From Megaleporinus macrocephalus (Eukaryota; Chordata; Actinopteri; Characiformes; Anostomidae): a stretch of 64,000 bases of DNA. The stretch covers positions 33,345,915 through 33,409,914 of the forward strand of contig CM038709.1 in assembly GCA_021613375.1 (NCBI GenBank), read 5' to 3'. Shown here one piece after another: positions 12,080 through 22,283 of this stretch; positions within the stretch are counted from its first letter, which is position 1; the number at the start of each line of letters is the position of its first letter. Position numbers and translations under genes: made by a program. The notes beneath the pieces are model-generated. The model ran no database searches. It was not told the origin of the DNA and saw only the letters and a program-made list of their open reading frames with translations.

Positions 12080-12760
12080 ACTAAAGATCCAAGTTATTTG
12101 GACAGTGCTTGAATGCCCCGCAGTTGGTTGTTTATCATGCACTATAGTACCTAATTTAATTAGTTCACATTCCTCTTTGAATTGTGGCTAATTTGCACAC
12201 TTGGGTGGTCTGGCGACAAATTCCACTGACCCTATGCTTTTAGCTGGGAATCTTTGCAGCACTTCTCCAGATATTCTGCATCCCCTTTCATTTAATGTCT
12301 CTGACATTCTCTTTCCCGGGTTTTTAAATCACTGAATGGACAGGTGCATGATAATCTTCAGCTCCCTGTTCCCTTGTTTTCCACCACGGCATCATGACTT
12401 CTCAAGCTGTTTATAGATAAGCACAATGTCAGGAGATCAGCGTTGCCCCCCATTCCCCTTCTAGCAGGACGTCAACATTTTCAATTAGTTGAACGCTAGG
12501 ATCGTTAGGCGGCCAAACTCATTGTGGGCTAATCCGTGTCCACTCCCCCTAAACCCATAGAGCTGTTGGCGCTCCATCCGTCTTGGATTAGCCAGTGCCA
12601 GCGTGGTGGGACGGGCGGCAGTGCTAATCTAATGCTTTTCCAGAGGCAGGATCATTAGCTGGATCGCAGCTTTGTTCCATCCTGCATGGAGGGACAGATT
12701 ATGTGCCTCACCAGGTGTTGGAGAGGCTGGGGATGGGTATGGTGGGAGGTGGTTGTTGTA
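12080..12760. other. Strong candidate conserved non-coding element cluster
   Basis: 680 bp without repeats, with balanced GC content and many homeodomain/POU-type cores: TAATTTAATTAGTTC, CAATTAGTTGAACGC, GATTAGCCAGTGCC, GTGCTAATCTAATGC, ATCATTAGCTGG. No open frame of note on either strand. It looks like a vertebrate intronic enhancer cluster, but conservation is untested. Confidence 0.5.
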
Positions 12761-12769
12761 GGTTGTGTA

Positions 12770-13315
12770 ATATTAAGTAGGTTAATGAATTAGTGAATGA
12801 ATTAACAGATGAAAACTTCAGTAATTGTCATAGTGCAGTAGATGGCTGGAGACAGGGAGGCAGTTATGCACACAATAAGCATTGTCCATACCCTGAAAAT
12901 GCATTTAAATGCTTTTAAGTGAGGGTGTATGAAAATATGAATAGTACATATATTTTTATTTTTATCTATATTTGGGGAATCGTATCATCAGTATTTTGTG
13001 ATATGTAAATTGAGATTTATTGCCTTTTTTCGACTGTATGTTATGTCCCCAGGAGAAAACTCCACACAGAACTGCCCTTAACATTCCCACATTGCAAGTT
13101 AATGTGGTCCTTTATGCTTTACTTAAAGCAATTGAATTTATTATTTTAGCATAAAAAGTTAAATTTGTATTTGCAACAATAAATTATTCATACTTCACGT
13201 CCATGTATTGATACAATATTGCTACACAATATAAACAATAACACTTTGTATTGATTTTTTCCCACCCATATTATATACAAGTTTTATCATATTTAGTTAG
13301 TAGTGTAATGTAGTT
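12770..13315. other. AT-rich intronic sequence, nothing recognised
   Basis: No family or coding signal seen. Confidence 0.45.
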
Positions 13316-13319
13316 TCAG

Positions 13320-13795
13320 GTTTAATTACATCATGGCATGTTGGTGTGTGATGTTCTGGTATGACTTCATCAGACACAGCAGTGCTGCTAGGGTTTTTAA
13401 ACACTGTGTCCACTCACTAGTCCACCTTGTAAATGTGAATTCAGAGACAATAGTTATTCTGTTGCTTCCTCTAGTCCTTTATCAGTGCTGCCCACAGTCC
13501 AGCAGTGACACTGAGGTGTTTAAAAACATTCACTCATACTAGTAACACACCACCACCCCATCAGTGTTACTGCACTGCTGAAAATTATTCACCATCCAAA
13601 TAATACCTGCTCTGTGGGGGTCCTGACCTTTGAAGAACAACGTATAAAACAACAAAGTATACAAAGAAAACAGACAGATTACAGTCTGTAATTGTAAAAC
13701 TGCAAAGTGATCCTATATGGAGCTCATAAAATAGAGAATAAGTGTACATGCAAGGAGCCATTCCTAATAAAGTGCTTGGTAAGTGTATATATGTA
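13320..13795 (+). mobile_element. Otophysan palindromic MITE-like repeat (copy 2)
   Basis: Contains CACAGCAGTGCTGCTAGGG, AACACACCACCACCCCATCA, CCAAATAATACCTGCTCTGT and ACAGTCTGTAATTGTA, landmarks of a roughly 1-kb repeat common in otophysans. Same family as 9908-10265. Confidence 0.8.
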
Positions 13796-13984
13796 TAAAA
13801 TGGAAAGCAAGTGTCCATAAAAGAAATGAAGCTCTAATAAAGGCAAACACTAAATACTTACTAGCTTTAGTTTTTTATGCTTTGGTGTTGATTCCTATTA
13901 AATAGATGCTTTCTGCTTTTTCCCCACTACACATGGAATATGTTAAGAAATATATTTATTCAAGCTTACACCTTACAGCATACT

Positions 13985-14310
13985 TTATCCCCCTAGACAG
14001 GGTCATGGGGGGGCTGGAGCCAATCCCAGCGTCATTGGGCGAAGGTGGGGTACACCATGGACAGTTCACCAGTCCATTGCATGGCGAACAGTCACTTACG
14101 CACTCACACCTATGGGCAATTCAGAGTTACTGATCACCCAACATGCATGTCTTTGAACATGTGGGAGGAAACTAGAGTGCCCGGAGGAAACCCACTCAAG
14201 CACAGGGAGAACATGCAAACTCCACACCGAACAGCCCGGACCGGGAATCAAACCCAGATCGTCTTCCTGTGAGGTGACAGTGCTAACTATTACATCACCA
14301 TGCTGCCAGA
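13985..14310 (-). mobile_element. Uninterrupted copy of the common teleost repeat
   Basis: Landmarks in reverse orientation: CTGGAGCCAATCCCAGC, CACACCTATGGGCAATTC, GAGGAAACCCACTCAAGC, GGGAGAACATGCAAACTCC. It serves as the empty-site reference for the insertions at 8346 and 9637. Confidence 0.88.
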
Positions 14311-14479
14311 ACATTATATTATTTCCATAAAATACATAAAATTAGTGTTGTTCCTATATTTCAAGAACAATGATGCACTTAAATATGCTTGTTTTTTGCA
14401 AAGGAAGGCTTGAAAGTGATGGTCAAATTGTTTCTACAATAGCACATGACTATATATCTCATACTGCTTTAGTTCCCTC

Positions 14480-14960
14480 TTACAGTGGTCTTGCTGGGGC
14501 TTTGTATAAAATGAAGTCACCCTCAGTATGGTCTCCATGACCTTCCATGACGTGCATAACCCGGCCTTTCCAGTGCTGTCTGAAATCTTCTCCTTCGTGC
14601 CCAAATCCAGTAGACATTTAGCCTTTTCTGTCAGCGTAGTCTGTCATAACTTGCAAGGCTGCATTTGTGTCATTGCAGACAATTCGGCTTGTAAATCCAC
14701 TCCAATATCTGCCTTACAGCTCCGTCCCTTGTGTGGACTTGTAGCAGATGTTAACACTAACGAGTGTGATGTGTGAATGCGAGAATTAAAGTAGCCTGAG
14801 GGAATGCTGAGAGGACCTACTGGGGGCTCAGTGAGGGCTCAGAACCAGAGGAGGGCTGATGTCATTGCAGCCTTTCGCTGCCAAACAACTGAATACTTCA
14901 GAACGGGGTGCTCCTAAAGGGCTGGGATTGAGCACTTATTAAAAACAGCCATTGCTGGCT
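14480..14960. other. Low-repeat, GC-richer block (candidate conserved element)
   Basis: Non-repetitive. The open frame at 14528-14776 matches nothing I know and has no splice context tying it to the plcl1-like gene. Could be regulatory. Confidence 0.28.
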
Positions 14961-15630
14961 GCACACAAGCTACAGCAAGGCTCTTCTGGAACAACTCCGC
15001 TCTCTTGCTTTGCTGTTTTTCTCACTTCTCCTTTGCGATGGTCTTGTCTTGTCTCCTCACTCTTCACTTCCTTACTGACCAACTGACCATGATGTCTGCT
15101 TTTTTCTCCTCCCCTGGTTCTCTCTTCCATTACCCTTCCTCTCTTTCACCTGATTAGCTGGAGACGGGAGCGGCACTATATTTAACCACACTTCATCTCC
15201 TGGTACTGCTGTGCTTGTTGCTTTGTTATCCTTCTTATATTTAGGGAATGGGGGTTGGGCTAATACTTGTATTATGGAGACAACTGACTCTTCTGCCCAC
15301 ATACTCTTCACACTCTTCTATTGTTAATGACCACACAAGCTTATTTTTCACTCTTGCTATCTTTTAGGCATCTGTTCTAGTTGTTCCTACCACTAAACCT
15401 CAACCTCTTGCCAATTTTCTTAACCTCTTTCATCCACAGTCGATTCATTTCTCTCATATCTGATACTGTCAGTTCCTCTAGCTGTACCTTTTCCCCCACT
15501 TGCTCCCTCTTATTATTTTCTCATAGTACTTATTGTTGACTCCCTGGCAGGAGGTCAATAACTGTGATGAAATCAGACAAAACTAGGGAAATAAAGAAAA
15601 AAATCTATACAAAAAAAAAAAAACAGAGAA
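14961..15630. other. Pyrimidine-rich intronic sequence
   Basis: Strong C+T bias on the + strand. The two minus-strand Lys/Arg/Glu-rich frames over it are composition artefacts. Ends in an A-run at 15610-15622. Confidence 0.5.
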
Positions 15631-16150
15631 GGGAGTGAGCTTAGGCGGATTAAGTCTTGTAGATGCCCTTTTAGGCCAGCGCGGTGCATTAAAAGCTTTG
15701 CTGACCCGTCGTCATGGTTTCCCAGAGAATACTGATGGGTCGCTGTTTGCAAGGTCACAGCCAACCTTCTTTCCTGCTTCCTTTGTAGTGCCCTTGGGAG
15801 CAGCAGCACTAATGTTTCTGGGCTCCCCCGAGCCCTGCCTGGCTGCTGCCACCAGACCCTGCACACCACTGGCAGGCTGCACTACCTGGCTGCTTTGATT
15901 ATGGCTGTGCTGTCGACCCGCCTGCTGACCTGAATGTGCTGCTGCAGGTTCTGGCTCATCAGCTGGATCCTGACCTGCAGAGCCAGGTGGTTTTTAAGGA
16001 ATGGCATCTGCCATCGTTGCAAAGAGCTGGCAAACTGAGACAGATGATAGCGCAAAGATCTCCTGATTCTCCAAGCTACACAGACTTGTCTTTCTTGACC
16101 CAACTGCTGCTGTGCAGTCCTTAAGGTTTATCTTAGACACGGTCCCAAAT
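15630..16150. other. GC-rich block with short open frames on both strands
   Basis: About 520 bp much richer in GC than its surroundings, with frames at 15635-15898 (+), 15573-15869 (-), 15882-16103 (-) and 15936-16124 (+). None resembles a known protein and none has convincing splice sites. A conserved non-coding element is the more likely reading; an unknown exon is not excluded. Confidence 0.3.
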
Positions 16151-16388
16151 TTAGCGTAGCTCCCATTGCTCCTTTGTTACAGGAAGGATCCGGAAGCTCA
16201 GGTTCCCTTTAGTGTGTATTATTGATCAGACAAGAATTTAGGCATGTCAGGTTACCCACCTCTGTATCATTTACGCAGCCTCACTGCAAGCATGGACATG
16301 TTAGCATAATCCGTACACACATACACACACTAACTCATTTACCCAAAATATTGATTGGCAAGTGAAATAATCCTAAATATAGCAGATA

Positions 16389-16410
16389 TACACTATATGG
16401 CCAAAAGTAT
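16389..16410 (+). mobile_element. Tc1/MITE terminal inverted repeat fragment
   Basis: CACTATATGGCCAAAAGTAT is the classic terminus of a teleost Tc1-derived MITE family. The matching other end was not found nearby. Confidence 0.55.
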
Positions 16411-16619
16411 AACCTAACCTTTACTTGTTGAATACCCAATTGCAAACCTATCACCATACTTAGGCAATTAAACAAGTTTGAATCATTATTGTATTTTTAC
16501 AGCAATACTAAAAAAGGCAAATAATAGATATATTGGCTAGATTTTATTTGCTATTATATGCTAGTAATTTCGTAAATACAAAAATATGTTATTTTTCTAT
16601 GTGCCTCCTGTAATCAATG

Positions 16620-17285
16620 TTAAGTTTCAAGTTTCAAGTTTATTTGTCATTTGCACATCATGTCAGGACATAACATGCATTGAAATGCTTGGGGTGAGGC
16701 TCAGATATAACTCTACAGCAGGGCAGCATTGTATAAGTAAAACAGTGCAAACATACAATAAATAGACAATATTAAAGTAAAAATAAGCTTTAAAATATAC
16801 ATTTAGTTATAACTGAAATATATAAAGGACTATACAAATAATACACAAGATAATACACAAGATATATACAAGATATACAGAAGGAAATCTGTTAAAACTT
16901 TTGCATAGGCAGGTTATCTAAGAAGATATATCTATTTAAAGTGACTTAGTGATATTGTCCAAAGCAGCGGTATCAGAATAAATAGTATAAAAGTGTAACA
17001 TAATGTAATATAGCAGGGGCCGAGTGAACGGTATTGGGGTCTCTCAGCTTTACAGTTTGTTCAGGAGCCTGACAGCCTGTGGGTAGAAGCTGTTCAGTAG
17101 GCGGGTTGTTCTGGCCTGGATGCTGCGGAATCTCCTGCCTGATGGCAGTATGGTGAAGAGGCCGTGTGCTGGGTGACCGCTGTCTAACCTGATCTTCTGG
17201 ATTTTCCTCAGACAGCGGGACTGGTAGATGTCCTGTAAGGCTGGTAGTTTGTTGCCTATGATGTATTCTGCTGTCCTCACCACTC
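16620..17285 (-). mobile_element. 3' end of a non-LTR retrotransposon (LINE) with ORF2 C-terminus
   Basis: The minus strand 17283-17050 reads PALQDIYQSRCLRKIQKI, then LFTILPSGRRFRSI, then NSFYPQAVRLLN, which I recognise as the C-terminal end of teleost LINE ORF2. It is followed by a 3' UTR ending in short AAACTTG-type tandem repeats near 16622-16642. The rest of the reverse transcriptase is missing (5'-truncated copy). Confidence 0.8.
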
Positions 17286-17289
17286 CTTT

Positions 17290-17930
17290 GTTACCGTGTT
17301 TATATCAGTCACATCATTATTTGAGGGTTGTTATATGACAACACAAGTATAGAGAATCCAGATTTAGCGCTAGGTGTACCTGTTACAGTGACTAAATATA
17401 TTAGCTTTTGGAAGTGTTGTGGATGATTCAGTTGAATCTGAGAATATAAATATGCTGTGATGAGAGCTGACATTTTAAAACTAGTCCTGGCAGGCACCTC
17501 CACTCTCAGGACAAGGGTGGCTAAGGTCACTGTCCTGAATATGCCATCATTTATGTACCACAATTTGCTATTTAGAAAGTGTACCTAATATGCCAAATGA
17601 AATAATCCTCAATCCCATTGCTGTTTCACTGCTCTGTGCCATTGGAATGACTCACTGCACCTAAATTATGTAAATCTGTGCCAACTAAAGACTTACATGT
17701 ACATTTTCAATGTACAACACTTCAATTATATCAACACTTTCATTCAGAAAAAGAATGTTTTAGAACAGTTCAGTTGGATGTCTGATATGCTTACCATCAC
17801 GTTTTCAGAAGGCTGAACTGCATACAATAGATTTTGAATTTTTAAGTACTGTCAAGTTGAATCTAACTTTTCCTCTGCTAATATCTGCACATATTGTACA
17901 TGTCGGATTTCTTTCTTCTACATTTTTGAC
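17290..17930. other. Intronic sequence, nothing recognised
   Basis: AT-rich, no family or coding signal. Confidence 0.45.
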
Positions 17931-17934
17931 ATTT

Positions 17935-18800
17935 TGGTAACACTTACTATAAATCATGTATTAATGGAATATTAAAAATTCATTCATAAGGCATTATATG
18001 GCATACACATTACCTTATAAACCAGCCTTTCTAAAGTGAGAGTATGTGACTTTATGAAGTTATATTACATGACACATTTTAATCTGATCACAGGAACCTT
18101 GTAGTCACTGATGTTACAGAGCGTTATATTAGAGATTTTTAAATGTCTTTTAATTTTAAGGAACTTGTCTATGAATCAGAAATCCATCATGTATTACATG
18201 CTTTATAGTGCCTAACACTATAAGTTAACATTACAGTTACTTGCAAAGGGTTATGCTAAGCATTATGAATCATAATGGTTGCTCTGTAGACCTTTATGAG
18301 TACATTTATAATGCATTATAGATACTTGATTTATATGTGTCACTAAAAATTTCATTTCAGCTCCTCATATCTTGCAGAGCATTATAAGTGCTCAGACAGG
18401 CTTTAAGTGTAAGTGAGTTAATCTAGTTTTACTGGTAATAAAAAGACATGCAAGTATTTGTGTTAAATTTTGAAACTGAAAGTTTGTTCTAGTAGTACAC
18501 TTCTTCTCATACCCAAATATGGCGAATAGATGCTTTCCTTGATGTATGCCTGCATCGGGTATGTTGCAGAAAATATCCTTGTTATAGTGTGTTGTAGTGC
18601 ATTACATCATTCATTTTACAGTGTTCCTATGTACAGACAATATAATGCATTGTGCAACCTGGCATTATAAAGCTCTAAAGTTTTGTGTTATAAATAAAAT
18701 AGTTGTCACTTTAACCACTTATAAGCAATTTTAAAAGTTTTTGCCAAGCATTATAAGGAGTTGTGTATTCCATATAACACTAAATAAGTGCTGACCTTTC
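17935..18800. mobile_element. Decayed CATTATAA-rich teleost repeat
   Basis: Starts TGGTAACACTTACTATAAAT, close to the terminus of a very common vertebrate MITE family. Many CATTATAA / TTATAATG motifs follow (e.g. ATAATGCATTATAGATAC). The right boundary is uncertain. Confidence 0.5.
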
Positions 18801-19774
18801 CAGTAAAAATGTCCAAAATAATCAAGCCTGAGTTTGGTTATCTAGGCTTCAAGTCAGAGGTGAGGCTTGATTTGACTTAGGATCTTGTTTTTCCATCCAA
18901 GACACTCTTTGAAGTCTTCACCAACACCAAAGACATCAATATTTTTTCTGTCTGTTTTTTATATTTTTTAGCTTTCACGTTCATAATGAACAAAGAAGAC
19001 CATAACCTGGACAATTCTGATCTTTGTTTATAGAGACACATGAGTGTATTTCATCCTTTTCTTCTGATTCTTAATCTGTGCCATATTTCTTGAGAGCTTA
19101 AGCCTTTGTTGTTAATAATTGATTCAAGCAGGTAAAGAGACTTTCCACCATATCCATATCTTCTCCATCATTGGAAATGTTAGCGGTCTTTCTTGTTGTT
19201 ATTTTGAGCAGAAGTCCTATTTTCCTTATAAGGACCTCCAGGTCTTTCAGATTTTCTACTATGATTGTTTCTACTATGATTTGCATATCGAAGGATGTTG
19301 TTTCATCTACCAGTCCTAAATCTTTGGTCGTCTTCCTACAGCCCTGCTTCTTTTATTTCATGTATAGAATTTGAACTTGTTCAGTGGTAATACTAAGGAA
19401 GTGGTTAGGATTTTATATAGAATGTTATATTGTTAATATTTATGGTTACTCCAGTCTTGCAAACAGAAATCAATCTTTTTAACTGAATAAAGTGCATGCA
19501 ATGGGCAGTACTAAAGAAAGAGGAGAGGTTCTACTAGCTCAGTCAGTGATGAGATTTTTATTTCTATGACTTTTGCACAGTCTTGCACTAGTTATATTCT
19601 TTTCAAGGTCACTTTTGCATTCAGTGTTCCCTTGTGATCTTCCATTGTTCCACTCCTATACTGCTGCAAAACCTAATCTCAAAAATGCACAAAGTTTTAA
19701 AATTCCAAGCACTCTGTCTTTCACTTCAGTTTAATCTCTTGTGGAAAAGTAACATTATTTCATCTGTCTTGCAG
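18801..19774. other. End of intron 1, nothing recognised
   Basis: T-rich. It ends at the acceptor before the first visible coding exon. The open frame from 19634 is intronic up to 19774. Confidence 0.6.
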
Positions 19775-20398
19775 GATCCATCAGTGGCCAAGGTCAGCAG
19801 TGGTCGGAAGAAAACAGTCTCCTTCAGTAGCATGCCATCAGAAAAAAAGGTGAGCAGCGCTGCCGACTGCCTGGCCTTCATGCAGGGTGGCTGTGAGCTA
19901 AAAAAGGTGCGTCCCAACTCACGTATCTACTGCCGCTTCTACACCCTGGATCCAGACCAGGCCTGCCTACGTTGGGAGCCTTCAAAGAAGGACGGGGACC
20001 GTGCCCGGCTGGACATCTCCGCCATCCGAGAAGTTCGCACAGGCAAAAGCACTGAAACCTTCCTTCACAACGGCCCGTCGGAGCACCTGGCTGAAGAAGC
20101 AGCCTTCTCTATCATGCATGGTGATGAGTACCAGTCGCTGGATCTGGTGGCACTGTCAGCTGATGTGGCCAACATATGGGTGACAGGCCTGCGATATTTG
20201 GTGTCCCACCCAGGTGCCTTACCTGGAGGAGGTGGGGGAGAGGGAGGGATTGGAGAGGGAAGCATTGGGAGCCGGATGAGGAGGGACTGGCTGGCAGCAG
20301 AGTTTGCTCAGGGAGATGAGCATGGACATGGGATCGTGTCTGAGGACACAGCAGTGGCCACCATCTGTAAGCTCTGCCCTGGCATCAAGGAAACAAAG
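19775..20398 (+). CDS. plcl1: plcl1-like exon: PP1-docking motif and PH domain
   Basis: 624 bp, 208 codons, phase 0 at both ends. The acceptor is a T-rich tract ending gcag at 19774 and the donor is gtgagt at 20399. The exon starts DPSVAK, which in PLCL proteins follows the end of exon 1, so the open frame upstream of 19775 is intron read-through. Residues 12-17 (KKTVSF) match the PP1-docking RVxF-type motif; in mammalian PRIP-1 the Thr here is a PKA site controlling PP1 release. Residues 31-145 are the PH domain, ending [13 protein letters not shown]. Residues 151-165 are a glycine-rich stretch (five Gly in a row, then GEG repeats) lying where other family members have a short non-Gly linker. 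The following EF-hand loop is degenerate ([12 protein letters not shown]). Confidence 0.93.
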
Positions 20399-20790
20399 GT
20401 GAGTGAGTTGCTTCAGAAGTTGTTCCTGTTTTTTAATCTTTGGATTCTAAAACATACTCTAAACGCCTGCATGTAGGGAACGTGTCATTAAAGCTCAATA
20501 GGAAAAACAAAAGAGCATCTGAAAAAATGGCTCTGCAGCTGCACTTTCAATCCGAAAGAGTGAAATGTTTATGAGAGATGAAATAAGAAAGCAGCAGGTG
20601 GTTCTTAGACCTAAATAGAACCAATCATATGGGTGCAGTGTTTGGGGTGGACGGTTATTCCAGGGCCCGTCTCTCCTCATCACTACTCAGCCAGGCTTAT
20701 TAACCAACCCCGCTGAGCTTCACAGTGACTGTGGGGGGTTGAATCTAGCAGCTGCAGGGATGCTGAGTGCATGAGTGTGTGTTTGTGTGT

Positions 20791-20851
<61 letters not shown>

Positions 20852-22252
20852 GACAGCTGAGGACAGGAGGAGGACAGGCAGAAGCCACAGGGCCATGTCT
20901 CTAAGTCTTTGTGACAGGGGGTGTGAGGCATCTGCTTCATGTGGCAGGAGAAGAGAGACAAGCAAAGACAAAGAGGGCAAACGGAAAGGGCAGAAAAGAG
21001 CTGCATCCATGTTGCTGGCAGTGTTTTGATTCTCCTCACTCTGGGCTACACTGTGATCTGGGATATGCATGGCAAAGTCATATTTCGTTGGAATTCTGCC
21101 ATCATAGTTTGGGCTGGATTTTTGCAGTGGCTTGATTTAGAGACAGATGGATCAGACAGACAACAATTTGGGGGTAGACAGACCAGTGAAAAGATTTCAG
21201 GCCTTATCTCTTTTGCAATCCTGCAGCGAAACTTTTTTTTAAGTCAAGCTCTGAATCAGCCTCAGCGGTGGGATTTAAGGTGGCTCTCAGTAATATTTAG
21301 TTTAGTAGCTTATATATTATCAATTAATTATTAGTAGTTCCAGCTACATGTTTATATACATGTGCCAAGTGTTTATTTAACCCTTTTTAAACAATGAGTT
21401 AAAATATGAGAAAATGCTTGCTGATGGCGTAGGAGATTGTCGTTGTATTTGTGTGAGCTGCTGTGACTAATCCTTGATGTGCAGCTCATGATCAAAAGCT
21501 ACAAAAAACTTCTAGAACTAATTTTTAGAGTTTTAAGAATTGGTTAAGATTTTTCATTGCTAGTGTCAATAAAGGCATACATGGCATACATACTAAATGC
21601 TATTTACATGTTTTTTTGTGTCTGTTCTGTATTATACAAATTTTTGTTGTTTTGAGATCTTATAAATGTTCCTCCACTCTCTGGTTTCAGGTACGCTTAC
21701 GCTTTAAAGAGATCCAGCGTAGCAAGGAGAAGTTAACATCCCATGTTACACTAGAAGAGTTTCAGGAAGCTTTCTGTGAGCTGTGCACTCGGCCAGATGT
21801 CTACTTCCTGTTAGTGCAGCTATCGAAAGACCGGGAGTGCCTGGACACGCAGGATTTGCGCCTTTTCCTGGAGACAGAGCAAGGGCTCCCACTGGCCACC
21901 ACTGACGGCTGCTTGGAGCTCCTACGCCGCATTGAACCCTCTGCAGCTGGCCGTGAGAAAGGCCTTCTCGGTCTTGATGGCTTCACCCGTTATCTACAGT
22001 CTGCTGAGTGCCAGCTATTTGACCCTGAGCATCAGTATGTGTGTCAGGACATGAACCTGCCCTTGTGCCACTACTACATCAATGCCTCCTACCGCTCCTA
22101 CCTGCTGGATGATCAGGTGCACGGAAGGGCTGATCTGGGAGGGCTCATACGAGCCCTGCAGGCCGGGTGTCGATGTTTGGAGCTTGGGGTGACAGATGGT
22201 CCTGACGGGGAACCTCTTCTGGGGGTTGACCATGGACCAGATGGTAAACACC

Positions 22253-22283
<31 letters not shown>

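Noticed and set aside
14045..14314. Overlapping open frames on both strands
   Set aside because: Translations of the intact copy of the common teleost repeat.
14939..15311. Lys/Arg/Glu-rich minus-strand frames
   Set aside because: Composition artefact of a pyrimidine-rich stretch; no family match.
19634..19774. ATG-initiated extension upstream of the first visible plcl1-like exon
   Set aside because: The 47 codons before DPSVAK match no PLCL N-terminus and are followed by a good splice acceptor at 19774, so this is intron sequence.
20683..21070. His-Thr and Cys-Val rich open frames
   Set aside because: They are translations of the (TG)n microsatellite and its flanks.
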